This document shows, in pieces, positions 1-10,829 of a stretch of DNA of 64,000 nt; positions within the stretch are counted from its first letter, which is position 1; each line of letters starts with the position of its first letter. The notes below the pieces were generated by a model, which did not search any database, was not told where the DNA came from, and saw nothing but the letters and a program-made list of their open reading frames with translations. The translations under genes and the position numbers were made by a program. Source of the stretch: Taudactylus pleione (taxonomy: Eukaryota > Chordata > Amphibia > Anura > Myobatrachidae); contig JAUIMM010000213.1 in NCBI GenBank assembly GCA_031769625.1, positions 868,001 through 932,000 of the forward strand, in the 5' to 3' direction.

Positions 1-439
1 ACCTTATACGGGTGGGTCCCTAACATCTCTAATACTAACACACTAATTAATTTATCTAGGTCTTACCTATCATAGAGCCCATTAGATGTGTGTACTGCAA
101 TGTAAGGACCCATACCAGTTAAAATCACCTGGGGCAGGCAGGAAGAGTGCTAGCCCAAAGAAGGGGTCTCACCTTCAGAATGTACCTTAAATACACACAC
201 ACAGGAAATGGGAGGGTCTGGGCTGCACATCCTAATATTAAACATGACTGTAATATGCTGGCAGATTCTTTTCTGGGTGCATTTTGTGGGAATCACACAT
301 CCTACACCCATTATAGATATACTACTGATGTTTACTTCTAATTGTATGTAAAACATGTGAACACACATTTATATTAGTTAGCAAACCCCACCTCATTTGT
401 CCTCATCCATCCTCTTAAGGTATCAAGAGACACAAGTCA

Positions 440-483
<44 letters not shown>

Positions 484-959
484 TTTCTGGGTTTGTGATG
501 GATATGTTTTAACCACCTGCTGCTAAGTATCTTTGAATTCATTATGCTTTCAGATGGCTTGTTAATCATATTTTGTGGATGATGCATTAAATAGTTTTTT
601 TCTATTTTTGCATATATTACGGAGTGCTGGTTTTTTCTTTCCTTTCCTGAACCTCTCATTAACTAAGATGTAATGTTCTGGGCCAAAATGTATTACATAA
701 GATACGTTTTCATTGATTATGTATTTGATTAATTGATACAATGTACTTATACGTGCCATACATTTCTGCTTCTTGAGAGGACCCACTAACCATGTTTTCC
801 AGATTCATAAGGTCGGGTCCCTCATTGCTGGACACACGTTCCAGTTCACATGTTTATCATTGAGGCTATTGTTTTTTCTTATACTGTACCAGCATATCTC
901 ATATCTATCCTAGATTTTTTTCCCCATTTATGTGTATTTACAGTTTTTTATGTGCTGGA
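1..959. other. Unassigned AT-rich flank
   Basis: I see no gene, RNA or clear repeat boundary here apart from the TA microsatellite at 439-484. The short reading frames have no recognisable motif. The right part may already belong to the 5' terminal repeat of the Penelope-like element that follows. Confidence 0.5.
439..484. repeat. (TA)n microsatellite
   Basis: About 23 nearly uninterrupted AT dinucleotides with a single G interruption. The tyrosine/isoleucine-rich frame across it is an artefact of the repeat. Confidence 0.95.
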
Positions 960-1245
960 GTAATGCTTTGTTTACACTTGTCTCTTAGCAACTGGGATCT
1001 GGCGGCTTACATTATGCGGAAGTGATGGGGAGCCGCACGCATACTGACGGAGTCTGTACAAAGACACAGAGCTGCACTTTGGGTGTATTTGGTGATGAGT
1101 CTATATAGGTAACTGTTTTTGTATTATTATTGTCCTGTTTAAAATTCTGCATTGAATTGAAACATTGACTTAGACCGCGGGGTCTCCGTGTCATTTTTAT
1201 TCTACACACTGTCTGAGTGCCGCCTGATTTATATTTTGTTTTACA

Positions 1246-1285
1246 TTGTGGACGAAGGCACCAACATAAGTTGAAATGGGTTAAG
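1246..1285 (+). ncRNA. Degenerate hammerhead-like core in PLE-1 terminal repeat
   Basis: The sequence GGACGA, a 15-20 nt spacer, then GAAATGGGTT resembles the CUGANGA / GAAA core that Penelope-like elements carry in their terminal repeats. The first core block has mismatches and stem II is weak, so it is unlikely to cleave. A second, even weaker remnant lies at about 1140-1170. See the better copy near 6943. Confidence 0.3.
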
Positions 1286-1362
1286 TTTAGTGCAGAGTAT
1301 CTGGATCTCTACACATGTATCTCTGTTTGGAGTACAATTGACTAAGGCACAGACTCATACAT

Positions 1363-3605
1363 TTGTTGAACTTGTTACCGGACCTTACTGTGTGGCAGCA
1401 GCAACAGATACTGTATCTTTTCACCTGTGGTGTGGTGATGTTGCAAAGCACAATACTACCAAGCTTAACACAGTCTGACAGTTTAGGAATACCTGATATA
1501 GACTTCCCATTAGGAGATACGCTTGCCTTCTTGGAAGAAGAAACTAACAGGATATTAATAAGGGAAGATTTGGAGATAATAGCTGGAGAGGAAACAGCAC
1601 AGCAGCATTATTTTTCCTTACTTAAATTTAAAAAAACAGAGCTGGATTTCTATCTGCATCGGGTGACTTTATCAGATTATTTCAGAAATAAAAAATTCCA
1701 CGTGGCTGTAGGTTACATAAAATCCCAACCATTGTTTATCATAATTCTGAATTTTGCTGGAAATGGGCTGCTATTTTAAACAAGGCTTCTTTTGACCTTA
1801 TACTTCTCATAATTGAGGAGTCTATGAGAGAGTTAAATCTTGTCAAAGAAAATATTAAAACATATGAGGAATTATATTCAAACTCGCTTGCAGAAGGTCT
1901 AACCTGTAATTGGTTAGAAAAACTTCAGATCCAAGTAAACAAATATAAGAAGGATTTATTTAATACAGTTCAAAAAGAACAAATTGGCAATCGTTAACAA
2001 AAATTATGAGGAAAAATGGGTCTATGTTTGGGCAACCGCTCCATTTAACAAATCAAGACAGTATAATAAATTCAGGAGCAACAAACATTTCCCGTTGGCC
2101 AAGAAAATTCTGGTGAATCACCATCTTCTAATAGCGAAGCATAATGTGCTGAAGCAAGTGGAACCATAACATCAGCATGCCCCCCCTTTAGGGATCACTA
2201 CAAGGGCAACCTGAGATCACATAAATGATCCATTACTCAAAGGGGTCGAGAGTGTGCATGTCAGAGGAAAGCGGAATGTAAGGAGGAAAAAATCATTTTC
2301 AATCTCTCTTCACATACCCTGATGGAAGATGAACAAAAAGTCTTAAAATGCGGCTTAAGCTACTAGCAGACCTAACTGCTTACAAAGCCAGATTGATTTA
2401 AGCAAATTCAATCAGCAATTTTGGCTTAAAGAATTTTTTGGAAATTGTGAAAACCCTAAATTTAATATCAATACTTCAGCAAGCTGCCCTTGCAAATCTA
2501 AATCCCTTTTTGACCCCCCCCTCAAGTAATATAAATATTAAAGCATTTACCAAAGCTATGCTAAAAACCATAGAGAATGTGGTAGCATCACTCACTGCAC
2601 CAATTAAAAACTTTTCATATAAAGAACGTATTGCCTTAAAAAATCTTGGTGGGTATGATGATATAGTTATATGTCCAGTGGACAAAAGTGGGGGGGTCGT
2701 GATTTGGGACATAAATGATTACAAATGAGAGGCATATCGCCAACTCAATGACACTAATGTCTATGAACGTTTGGAGAAAGACCCTACTATTGCCTGCTAT
2801 AATGACCTTAAAGAACTCTTGGATGAAGCAGTTGATAACTAAATCATTACTAAAAATTTGGAAGTTTTTCTTCTAAATGAAACGCTGAAAGTACCTCTAT
2901 TTTACTTGTTACCTAAACTTCATAAAAACAGTGAACAACCTCCGGGAAGAACAATTATCTCAGCAAGAGAGAGCTTATACTATGATGTGTCAAAGACCCT
3001 GGACACATACTTGCAGTCAGTAATTCAGGGCAAACACACGTATGTAAAAAATACAACAACATTCCTTAATGAACTAAAAATGCTTCAACATTTGCCCTCT
3101 GAGTTCTGTATGGAAACAATTGATCTTGTTAATCTATACACCAGCATCCCCCATGTGAGAGGTATTGACGCCATGAGATGACTGCTCATCAATAATCCCT
3201 ATTACTCAAAACCAGACATTAATTTTTTTCTGGACTTGTTAAAATTAACTCTCACCAGTGATTTCTTCATTTTCAATAGTGAATTTTTGTGGAAAGGATG
3301 TGCAATGGGGTCATGTATGGCCACTGCATATTCCAATTCCTTTATGTTCCTTTATGTTTTCACTAGAGAGGGATTTATTTTTCAGGGATACAGGTGTGGC
3401 GAGTAAATTTTCATTTTTTAAGAGATACATAGACAACATTTTCATCATATGGTCTGGCACCAAAGAGGAATTCATTTTGTTGATGACTAGTATCAATCAA
3501 TTGGACACTGATATAAAGTTTACCTATATCATCAGTGAGGATACTGTTCATTTTTTGGATGTGTTGGTACAACGGATAGAGGGCATAATACTTACGTCAA
3601 TGTAA
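1363..3605 (+). pseudogene. PLE-1 N-terminal domain and reverse transcriptase, broken
   Basis: Fragments in several frames make up one Penelope-type RT. Residues near 2660-2725 read VDKSGGVVIWD, the conserved block just before the RT palm. The segment 2858-3181 carries PKLHK and YTSIPH, both hallmarks of Penelope RTs. The segment 3258-3605 carries the primer-grip-side GCAMGS region in a shifted frame, and the catalytic box as RYIDNIFIIW. The second catalytic Asp of the usual YIDD box is therefore Asn, encoded GAC AAC. In-frame stops occur after WDINDYK and after IDAMR, and a frameshift occurs near 3290. The role would have been target-primed reverse transcription in the nucleus. Confidence 0.8.
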
Positions 3606-3795
3606 CAAACCCACAGACTGTAATTCTTTATTATCAACAGCTAGTCACCATCCATCGGCTTTAAAGAGGGGTTTACCCTTCTCACAGCTTTTAAGGGTAC
3701 AACGCATTTGTGAGAACAAAGAAGATGCTGAAAAACAACTAGATGTAATGCCGAACCGGTTTCTTCAAAGTGGTTACTCTGCATGAAAAAAGGCA

Positions 3796-4491
3796 ATGAA
3801 TATTCCAAGAGAGGATTTATTAAGGAAGACCATTAAAATGCCCAATAAAAATCCAATGATTTGGATTAGTCAATACTCCATGGCGAGTATGATTATCACC
3901 AAAGCCGCAAGGAATTATTGGCCGTTATTGAACAATGAATCTGATCTGCCTTTACTCAAAGAGGCAACATTAATACCTTGTTATAAGCACTCCAGAAACA
4001 CCAGAGACTGGGTTGTGAGAACTGACATTTCAGGATGGGATAAGAGGATATCTAATCAGCATTTTCGAACAAAAAAACCTGGTAACTGTCGCTGTCTAGG
4101 ATGCACGACATGCAGCTTTCTGGAAATGGGTGACACATTCCCACACCCTCAAACAGGAAAGAAGATCAAAATTCACCATGTTTTTACTTGCTCTACATAT
4201 TTTGTAATTTATTTCATTCATTGCCCCTGTGGTCTCCTATATATAATAAAAACTTTGCACCAATTTAAAGAACGCATGGCACTCCACAGGAGTGCCATTC
4301 GTTTGGCCCTAGAGGGTAGACCAACAGATCAACCAGTTGCAAAACATTTTTGTGACGCAAAACACAATTTATCATTATTGCGGTATAAAATGATTGATTC
4401 AGTACAAGAATGCCTACGAGGAGGAGATCGATCAAAACTCCTTTTACAGAAAGAGGCCTGTTGGATCCATGAAAGAGGGTGTCTGCGCTGA
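3796..4491 (+). pseudogene. PLE-1 C-terminal GIY-YIG endonuclease domain
   Basis: An open 231-residue segment. It contains a cysteine-rich linker (CRCLGCTTC) and then the endonuclease block CPCGLLYIIKT, followed by FKERMALHRSAI. Family members usually have YIG at the GIY-YIG second half; here the Gly is Ile, which probably inactivates it. The C-terminal HxCDAxH-like and WIHERG stretches match PLE-2 at the same relative positions. It is in line with the RT upstream but separated from it by stops, so it is a remnant of one polyprotein and not a separate gene. Confidence 0.8.
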
Positions 4492-4500
4492 TGTCAGTAT

Positions 4501-4922
4501 AAAAACACAGTATTAATGAGTAATAACAATTGTGTTTAATAACATACAAAATGAACTGCAGTTCAATATAAAATATAATCATGCAATTATATACAATTGT
4601 GAATGTATCCTATCATCCTAGAGAAAAAGATAACTAATCTTAAAGTAATTATCTTGTAACAAATGAATAAAACTTGGATTCCAATATGACAAAAACAAGA
4701 TAAAAAAGCACATATGCAGACTCAAATATTGATAATCACCAACAGTAGCTAACAGTGTCCCGGTGGATAATATTCCAATGTGACAAAATCTATTGAATGG
4801 GCACAGGCAATCATGTATTGTGTGATCACAATCAGTGACCCAAGATCACAGCAGATATGTCATATAATGAAACGCTGGTAATTGAGCCAAGCCGCTCATT
4901 GTTGCAGCCTGTAGCCATCTAT
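4501..4922. other. Spacer between the two Penelope-like elements
   Basis: AT-rich sequence of about 420 bases with no recognisable gene. It may hold the 3' terminal part of PLE-1, but I could not match it to the 3' end of PLE-2. Confidence 0.4.
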
Positions 4923-5648
4923 CTGGATTCCATCATGCAACCATGTATACGTAGTCATCCATACTATCTTTTGGATACGTCTACTCTTCTCAGAAAATTG
5001 GCTGAGCTTCCCACTTACAAGGATGAAATTTGATTATGTAGTATGGACGTTTGAAGTTTGTACACCATCATTCCCCATGGAGAGGGTCTTGCAGCAACTA
5101 GGAATTTTTTGAGAAATCATCCATTATATTAAGGTCCTAACCTGGACTTAATTGTCGAGTTACTAAATTTGATCTTGACACGAAATTTTTTTCTATATGA
5201 TAACAAATTCTATTTGCAACTGATTGGTTGTGCGATGGGGTCCAGTGTGGCCCCATCGTACGCTAATCTGTACATGTTTGCCATAGAATTTTTTTTATTT
5301 TTTGACAATCCAACTGTTTCCAAGAGAATTGCATTCTATACAAGATATATTGACGATTTGCTCTTGTTCTGGTTAGGACCTAAGCAGGATCTTATCGATC
5401 ATATTGATCTGCATAACAGCAGTGATAGTCCTGTAAAACTCACATACAACATCAGTAATGAGTTTGTTAATTTTTTAGATGTAACTATTTTGATTAATCA
5501 GGGTAAAATATCCACTAAACTATATGATAAAGTTACAGATAAAAATAATTTACTCAGACATGATAGTTGTCATCCTAGACCACTAATTAAGGGTTTGCCA
5601 TATTCTCAGTTGTTGAGAATAAACGGATCACCTCGGATCCAGAGATAG
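4923..5648 (+). pseudogene. PLE-2 reverse transcriptase fragment
   Basis: Starts with LDSIMQP and continues through two in-frame stops near 5030-5055 to SLYTIIPH (RT motif A region). After a frame change come GCAMGSSVAPSYANLYM and the intact catalytic box RYIDDLLLFW (codons GAC GAT), then FLDV. Except for about 70 residues around motif A, the open part is 5169-5648. Family knowledge: Penelope RT, relative of telomerase RT. The intact YIDD contrasts with PLE-1. Confidence 0.8.
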
Positions 5649-5659
5649 TTGAGACCTAT

Positions 5660-6447
5660 ATGGATGACATGATTCAAATATTTATAGATAGGGGTTATAA
5701 CCCTGTAGAATTGGGGGATACTAAGAGGAGCCTAGATAGATCTACTACCCTGACACCGAGTCAGCTAAAGCCTAAGACAACCTGTGTACCATGGGTTAAT
5801 CTATTTAATAACAACAGTCAGATTATTAACAAGGTATCCAAGAAACTATGGCCTATAGTTCAGACGGACCCTGATCTACAATTGCAAAATACCCGTATTA
5901 TGTCATGCTATAAACGGGGTCGTAGCCTAAGGGACATCCTAGTCAAGACAGACATATCGAGCCCTGGTCCCATGGCAGATAGGAATGTTGGAGGAAAACT
6001 GGGATGCATTAGGTGTACGTGTACTACCTGTAGATATTTAATTCCGGGAGACAGCTTCGATCACCCCATTCAGGTTTTAAGTATTCTATTCGATATAGGC
6101 TTACGTGTAATTCTCAGTACATCGTATATCAGATTGTTTGTCCTTGCGGTCTCTCCTACATAGGGAAGACTGAAAGGACATTTAAAGAACGCATGGCTGC
6201 CCATAGAAGTGCTATTAGGGCGGCGATTAATGGTTGCAAAAGTGATCAAAATGCCAGGCATTTTGCCTTGGTGAGACATGCTTTGTCAGCATTAAAGTAT
6301 TGCATGATTGATCATGTCCCTCCATTGGTTAGGGGGGGTTATAGAGCTAGAATACTTATGCAACGTGAAACACGGTGGATCCACCGACTTGGTACTATGG
6401 CCACTAGAGGGCTAAATGAACAACTAGGATTAGGAGCATTCTTGTAA
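5660..6447 (+). pseudogene. PLE-2 GIY-YIG endonuclease domain
   Basis: Two overlapping frames (5660-6163 and 6193-6447) are joined by a frameshift near 6080-6160. The first ends with the cysteine linker CIRCTCTTC. The shifted frame carries VCPCGLSYIGKT, then FKERMAAHRSAI and a C-terminal WIHRLGT. The YIG and the downstream Arg/His residues are intact, so this domain is better preserved than in PLE-1. Confidence 0.8.
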
Positions 6448-6937
6448 AACAGATCGTGATATTTTTTGTATAATAGTTATCTGTTTGTTAGTAATTATAT
6501 TAATGTGTGCAGAGATTAATATTGGGTCACATGTTATGCATTATGTGTATCTGTGTCCGTAAATATGATTAATTCTTTAATTGATGCATTTGTATGTACA
6601 GCATGAGCTATCTAGTTAGGCATAAACTGTTTGTGTTGAAAGTATATCATATATATGTGCCGCAGGCATAATAGTGTTTATTAATGTGTATTAGCATATT
6701 CTGCTGCATATTAGGACATTGGGGTATGCCGTATTATGTGTTATGTCCAATTGTGGCTACATTGCAGTAGCAATGTTATGTTGTTGCTATGGTGATGGTT
6801 GTATCATGTTTGCGCTATGACGTCAGTAGCAAGACGCTGGCGGCTGGGCACGCAGTCCCGCCCGGACTAGCCTGCAAATGGTTCACTGGTTGATTATGCT
6901 CATGGTATTTAAGGTAAGATTTTGTACACTGTTGTTA

Positions 6938-6978
6938 TTGTTCTGACGAAAATGCCATAACGCATTGAAACGTTAACA
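6938..6978 (+). ncRNA. Hammerhead-ribozyme-like motif at PLE-2 3' end
   Basis: CTGACGA at 6943-6949 is followed by AATGC (6951-6955), a 6-nt loop and GCATT (6962-6966). These can form a 5-bp stem II, and GAAA follows at 6967-6970. The bases TGTT before the core and AACA after it could form a 4-bp stem I, with only C-G left as stem III. An extra A at 6950 bulges between core and stem II. Penelope-like elements are known to carry hammerhead motifs with very short stem III in their terminal repeats. Activity of this copy is doubtful. Confidence 0.45.
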
Positions 6979-7106
6979 CCTGAAAGCTGCCTGTTTGGTC
7001 TTTTGTTCATGCATGGAGTGCCACATGCTACGATCTACATATTCTTTACTACAGTGGGGGCAACCAGCTAAGTAAATTTTTTATGATTCAGAGTGCCGGA
7101 CTACTG

Positions 7107-7107
<1 letters not shown>

Positions 7108-7133
<26 letters not shown>
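7108..7133. repeat. (TA)n microsatellite
   Basis: About 13 AT dinucleotides directly at the 3' end of PLE-2. It could be the insertion site or a product of the element's tail. Confidence 0.95.
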
Positions 7134-7137
<4 letters not shown>

Positions 7138-7383
7138 CACCATCCACAGACTAACTCCAAAAATAAGCTAATAACTAGGTATAGAGCATGCAATAATTTG
7201 ACCTGTTTGCTAGTTGTCTAGAAACTGGGACACTGTTGCCAAAACTGCAATCTGAACACATGCTTGGGTCCTTACAAATATCCTGTTTGGGCATCACTAA
7301 TTTAAATGGTAGGGAGTGCAGAGCTTCCCTACCTTGTGATAGTTTTCCTGCTGCCCTTGACCCACATGCTGTGTGTTACCTAA

Positions 7384-7692
7384 TGCCGGCCATACACGGG
7401 GCGATTTGAAAACGTACGACACCTCGGTATGCTTTCAAATTCAGCCTGATGCTGCTATAAATGGTAAACGATGCATCTTACAAGATGCTTCATTTACAGT
7501 ACCTATTTAACAGCATGACGGATCACAGATCTGATGGTTTTTCCAAAAGATCTACAATGCCGATGTACGACGGCCAGGACGCGCATCGCCGTCGTACAGC
7601 ATGCCAAAACACACACAATATGCATGATTGAGCATTGTGATTGATTGAAATCGTGCATATCATGTGTAAAATCTTACCGTGTATGGGGCGCT
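7384..7692. mobile_element. MITE, Harbinger-like (309 bp)
   Basis: The left end TGCCGGCCATACACGG matches the reverse complement of the right end (AGCGCCCCATACACGG) in 12 or 13 positions. Both ends are flanked by TAA (7381-7383 and 7693-7695), as expected for PIF/Harbinger insertions. There is no coding capacity. Confidence 0.65.
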
Positions 7693-7994
7693 TAATCTTT
7701 GCTGTTTTCTAACAATTCTGACCTTTGGTTCATTAATTGATTTTCTGTATGCTGCTCACCTTGACCTCTAGCTTTTCTTTTGTTTTTGTTGGTTATGTTA
7801 TTCGCCACCTGCTCTGACCTTTTACTTCTCTTAATGTATCTTCCATCTAAGACCAATTTTATAATTGCTCCCAATAAATGCATTATACTACTTTCAGCAG
7901 TTTTTTTCAGAAATTTGAGCCAACTCACTAGCAAGTTTGTCCTTTTAAAACAGATGAAAATATCTACATGTCACTTTTAAAGTCTCCAAACTGC

Positions 7995-8258
7995 CAGTGG
8001 CATATCTATAATGGGTGCAGTGTGTGCGGGGCACATGGGCCCCCAGGTCCAGGGGGGCCCCGCACCACACACCCTGCACCCATATTATTTTAAACTTACC
8101 TGTCTGTGGTCCCATGGCGTCTGTCAGTGCTGCTCAGAACACCGGAAAATGCCCGGACTCTATTAATGCTCCACGTCAGTCGGCTGGCGGACACCTAGGA
8201 GAGAGGAGGGGGCCCCAGGGGGAGTGCACATGGGCCCCCTCATCTCAAGATGCCCCTG
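7995..8258. mobile_element. hAT-type MITE (264 bp)
   Basis: Starts CAGTGGCATATC and ends in ...CCCCTG. It is flanked by a perfect 8-bp target-site duplication, CAAACTGC (7987-7994 and 8259-8266), which is diagnostic for hAT. Internally it is GC-rich and non-coding, with a hairpin around 8020-8085 pairing GGTGCAG and CTGCACC blocks. Confidence 0.85.
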
Positions 8259-8266
8259 CAAACTGC

Positions 8267-8880
8267 TATATAATAAATTGAGATTTTTGAAGGGCAAAAT
8301 CACTCGCATTTGAGGTTTTGAAATTGCAGAAAAAACTAGTCTTTGATAAATCTTCCCCTCAACTCTCTTCTCGTCTTATTATTTCATCCTATAACCTTCC
8401 CCCTAAACTTTATTCCCTCCCCAAAATGCAAATACTGCAGAAGATTTTTGTAGGAAACCGATACCTCTTTGCTGCATCTGTGATGCCAGCTTTGTGTCTG
8501 TGGTTGCAGCTTGAAATCACCATCGCAACTTTGGCCAGGCTGCGGTAGCTGAAGCTTACCGCAGCCTGACCGGGCAGATTGTGAGGCCAGGAAATCTGCA
8601 TCCACCAATGCAGACCCTGGCCTTGTCCCTCTCAGAAACAAGGGGCAACACTCACCCAATTTTGGGAATGCTACCCATGAATGCCCCCACTCAGCCTCCC
8701 AGTACACATCCTGCACTTGCGCAGTCCTCTATCAATCAGAGATGTGCACTAACCATCAGATTAGCATACATACCTGAATCAGGCCCTCTCTGTAATTAAG
8801 CTTCAACCACCAACACTCTACTAAAACTTCATACTCACATGTGATCAGTGATCTACTTACAGCAAAGTATAAGGGTCACA
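8267..8880. other. Non-coding stretch with a hairpin and a probable MITE end
   Basis: It contains a 12-bp perfect inverted repeat, CAGGCTGCGGTA with TACCGCAGCCTG, around 8537-8568. Near 8773-8783 it contains CTGAATCAGGCCC, which looks like the right end of the Harbinger-like MITE family seen at 40347-40888. I could not find the matching left end. Confidence 0.45.
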
Positions 8881-9189
8881 CAGTAGCATCACATGGGGGG
8901 TGCAGGCCACACCCAGGTGTCACCAGCCGAGGGGTGACACCAAGGTACAGGCTCCCCCTCAGTGACAGGAGCCGGGTGCTGCACTGTAGTATTAAGTGCA
9001 GTACCCAGCTCCTGACACTATGAGGGAGCTGGCACTGCACACAGGGTAGTCTGCACCTTCTGCACCCCCCCAATATGAAGCATGGGACCACATAAGCACG
9101 CCCCCTTCCTGTGAGACCACAGCCCCTTTCTACTGCACGCAGCTTCGCAGCACACACAGCATCACTCCCCGCATTGGGTGACTCCACTG
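8881..9189. mobile_element. hAT-type MITE (309 bp), family X copy 1
   Basis: Terminal inverted repeats: CAGTAGCATCAC on the left, and CAGTGGAGTCAC as the reverse complement of the right end. The 8-bp TSD GGGTCACA is perfect (8873-8880 and 9190-9197). The interior matches the inverted copy at 30455-30812, including the shared block around the phrase CACTGTAGTATTAAGTGCAG. Confidence 0.9.
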
Positions 9190-9420
9190 GGGTCACATAC
9201 TCTGCTATGAGTTGTTGTCATGTCTGGATTTATTTTGTCTGTACAGTATGTCCATGTTCTATGTACATATGCCCTGTTTTACACACTGTTTGGCAGTATG
9301 GAGCCGTGGTGCCTTACAAATCAATGATAATAATATTTGTGAAAGCAATGATGTTTACCCTATTTCATATAGACCTGTTTAAAAAGCAAAGATGCCAAGA
9401 GGGGTGGATACTAATTACTC

Positions 9421-9577
9421 AGGGCCAGGCTTGCCTGAGGGGCCCAGGACAGCTGTGGAGGAGAGGAATGTGCAGCATAGTATTTTTCATTTACTTTTTT
9501 CTGAGCAGGCATGGCCATGCCTCCTAGATGTGGTCATGGCCCCCTCTATCTCTCAGGCTCGCTGTAAGTCTTGGTGG
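9421..9577. mobile_element. Possible hAT-type MITE
   Basis: Starts CAGGGCCAGG and ends GGTGGCCCTG, giving short CAGGGCCA termini. The flanking 8 bases do not match, so a TSD is not supported. The following 300 bases up to 9890 show nothing recognisable. Confidence 0.4.
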
Positions 9578-9892
9578 CCCTGATAACAAGTACATACCAA
9601 AAGTCAAAACACTGCACCAGGTTCTTATCTCTAGCACAATATTGTGCTAAATGTGCTACTCATTCTCTTCCTCATTCTGTGAAATGGGTTGCACAAATCA
9701 ATGTCACTTTTGGCTTCTTCTCTGCAGACACAGAAGTACATGTACGTATGAATCCTAGAAGTTGAACAGAGTAAAGGAATTAATTTCAAGGAATGGAGTA
9801 AGTGCAAAGGTGCACTTAGCTAAGCAGAGCAGTGCTATAATAACAATTCACTTCTTTACAGAGTGTGACCTCTGAAATGAGATAAAGGTTAA

Positions 9893-10826
9893 GGACTCTA
9901 TTTACTACAATCCGCATTTGTAATGCAGATTGTAGTGTGATATTATCAACTGAATTTGCATTGCGAATTCAGGCAATATCACAGGGATTTACTACAAATC
10001 CCTTGCAGGGACAGAGCTTGAGATAAAGCTCTTTCCCTGCGAATCCCCTCCGCACACTAGTCACGGTATTTTTGCAAAAAATACCATTACAAAGTGCCCA
10101 TGCATGAGCTGACTGACCATCGCTGCTTCCCGCCCCAGTGCTAAGGCCTGCCCCCATTGTTAAGCCCCACCCCCCATGATAGCAGACCTCCTGCAACCCC
10201 CCTTCCCTTAATAGCACTTACCTGCAGTCATCGGTGCTCTGGTGATGTCTTCCATGCCTCCGTTCAGCTGATATCCCATACTGCACTGGGTCTCGATCAC
10301 CTGATAACTGGGCCCCAGTGCACCATGGGAGACCAGCTGACTGGATGGAAGTCATAACCGGAGCCCTGATCACTGGTTCCTTGAGTCAGGTAAGTGAATT
10401 TTTTTTTTTTACTTTTTTTTTTTTGAGCAGAGATCAGCTTGTTGTCTGTTCAGACCACACAGCTGATCACTGGGACTGGCTCCGGGCTCTGCTCTGCCTT
10501 TTAGAGCAGAGTAGGAGCCCAGTAACTGGGGGGAGAGCCTGGATAATGCCACCTCCAGGTGGCGTTGTTATCACAGGGCTTTCCCCGATATTTTTTCACA
10601 ATGTATTTTTAGTAACTTTGGTCGGATCACATTTCCCATTACAATTATGGGAAATGCGATCTGCTTACTAAAAATAAGTGATTCTTAGGGGTTGGAGTAC
10701 AATTTTATGAATTCTACTCCAATTGCCCTGTAATAAAAATAGGTGATACTAAAATAATGTGAAAAGAATGTGAAAACACCCTTTTTCACTTTATTTTAGT
10801 AAAAATAATGTTAATAAATAGAGCCA
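9893..10826. mobile_element. Harbinger-like MITE (934 bp), family Y copy A
   Basis: The left end GGACTCTATTTACTAC and the right end (reverse complement TGGCTCTATTTATTAAC) form imperfect terminal repeats. They are flanked by TAA (9890-9892 and 10827-10829). The subterminal blocks, TGTAATGCAGATTGTAG on one side and AAAATAATGTGAAAA on the other, recur in inverted order in the copy at 39040-40001, which confirms a family. There is no coding capacity; the poly-T run at 10400-10425 lies inside it. Confidence 0.75.
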
Positions 10827-10829
10827 TAA

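Larger units (their letters stand above)
960..4500 (+). mobile_element. Penelope-like element 1 (PLE-1), decayed
   Basis: A degenerate retroelement with, in order, a terminal repeat (pLTR) region with a hammerhead-like core (about 1130-1290), an N-terminal domain, RT, and a C-terminal GIY-YIG endonuclease. This order is typical of endonuclease-bearing Penelope-like elements. The phrase GAGTGCCG occurs in the terminal region here (about 1217) and again at the 3' end of PLE-2 (about 7091), which ties the two together. The reading frame is broken by several stops and frameshifts, so the copy is dead. The exact 5' end is uncertain. Confidence 0.75.
4923..7108 (+). mobile_element. Penelope-like element 2 (PLE-2), 5'-truncated
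   Basis: It begins inside the RT domain, so it is 5'-truncated, which is common for target-primed elements. It runs through the GIY-YIG domain into a roughly 650-base 3' region ending with a hammerhead-like core and a short tail, and abuts a TA microsatellite. Its protein is clearly related to PLE-1 but differs in most positions, so these are two distinct lineages lying head to tail. Confidence 0.75.

Noticed and set aside
8384..8716. 110-residue minus-strand frame
   Set aside because: Overlaps a non-coding hairpin and a probable MITE end; no recognisable domain.
9111..9527. 138-residue + strand frame
   Set aside because: Starts inside a hAT MITE with a proven TSD and runs into low-complexity flank; no motif.
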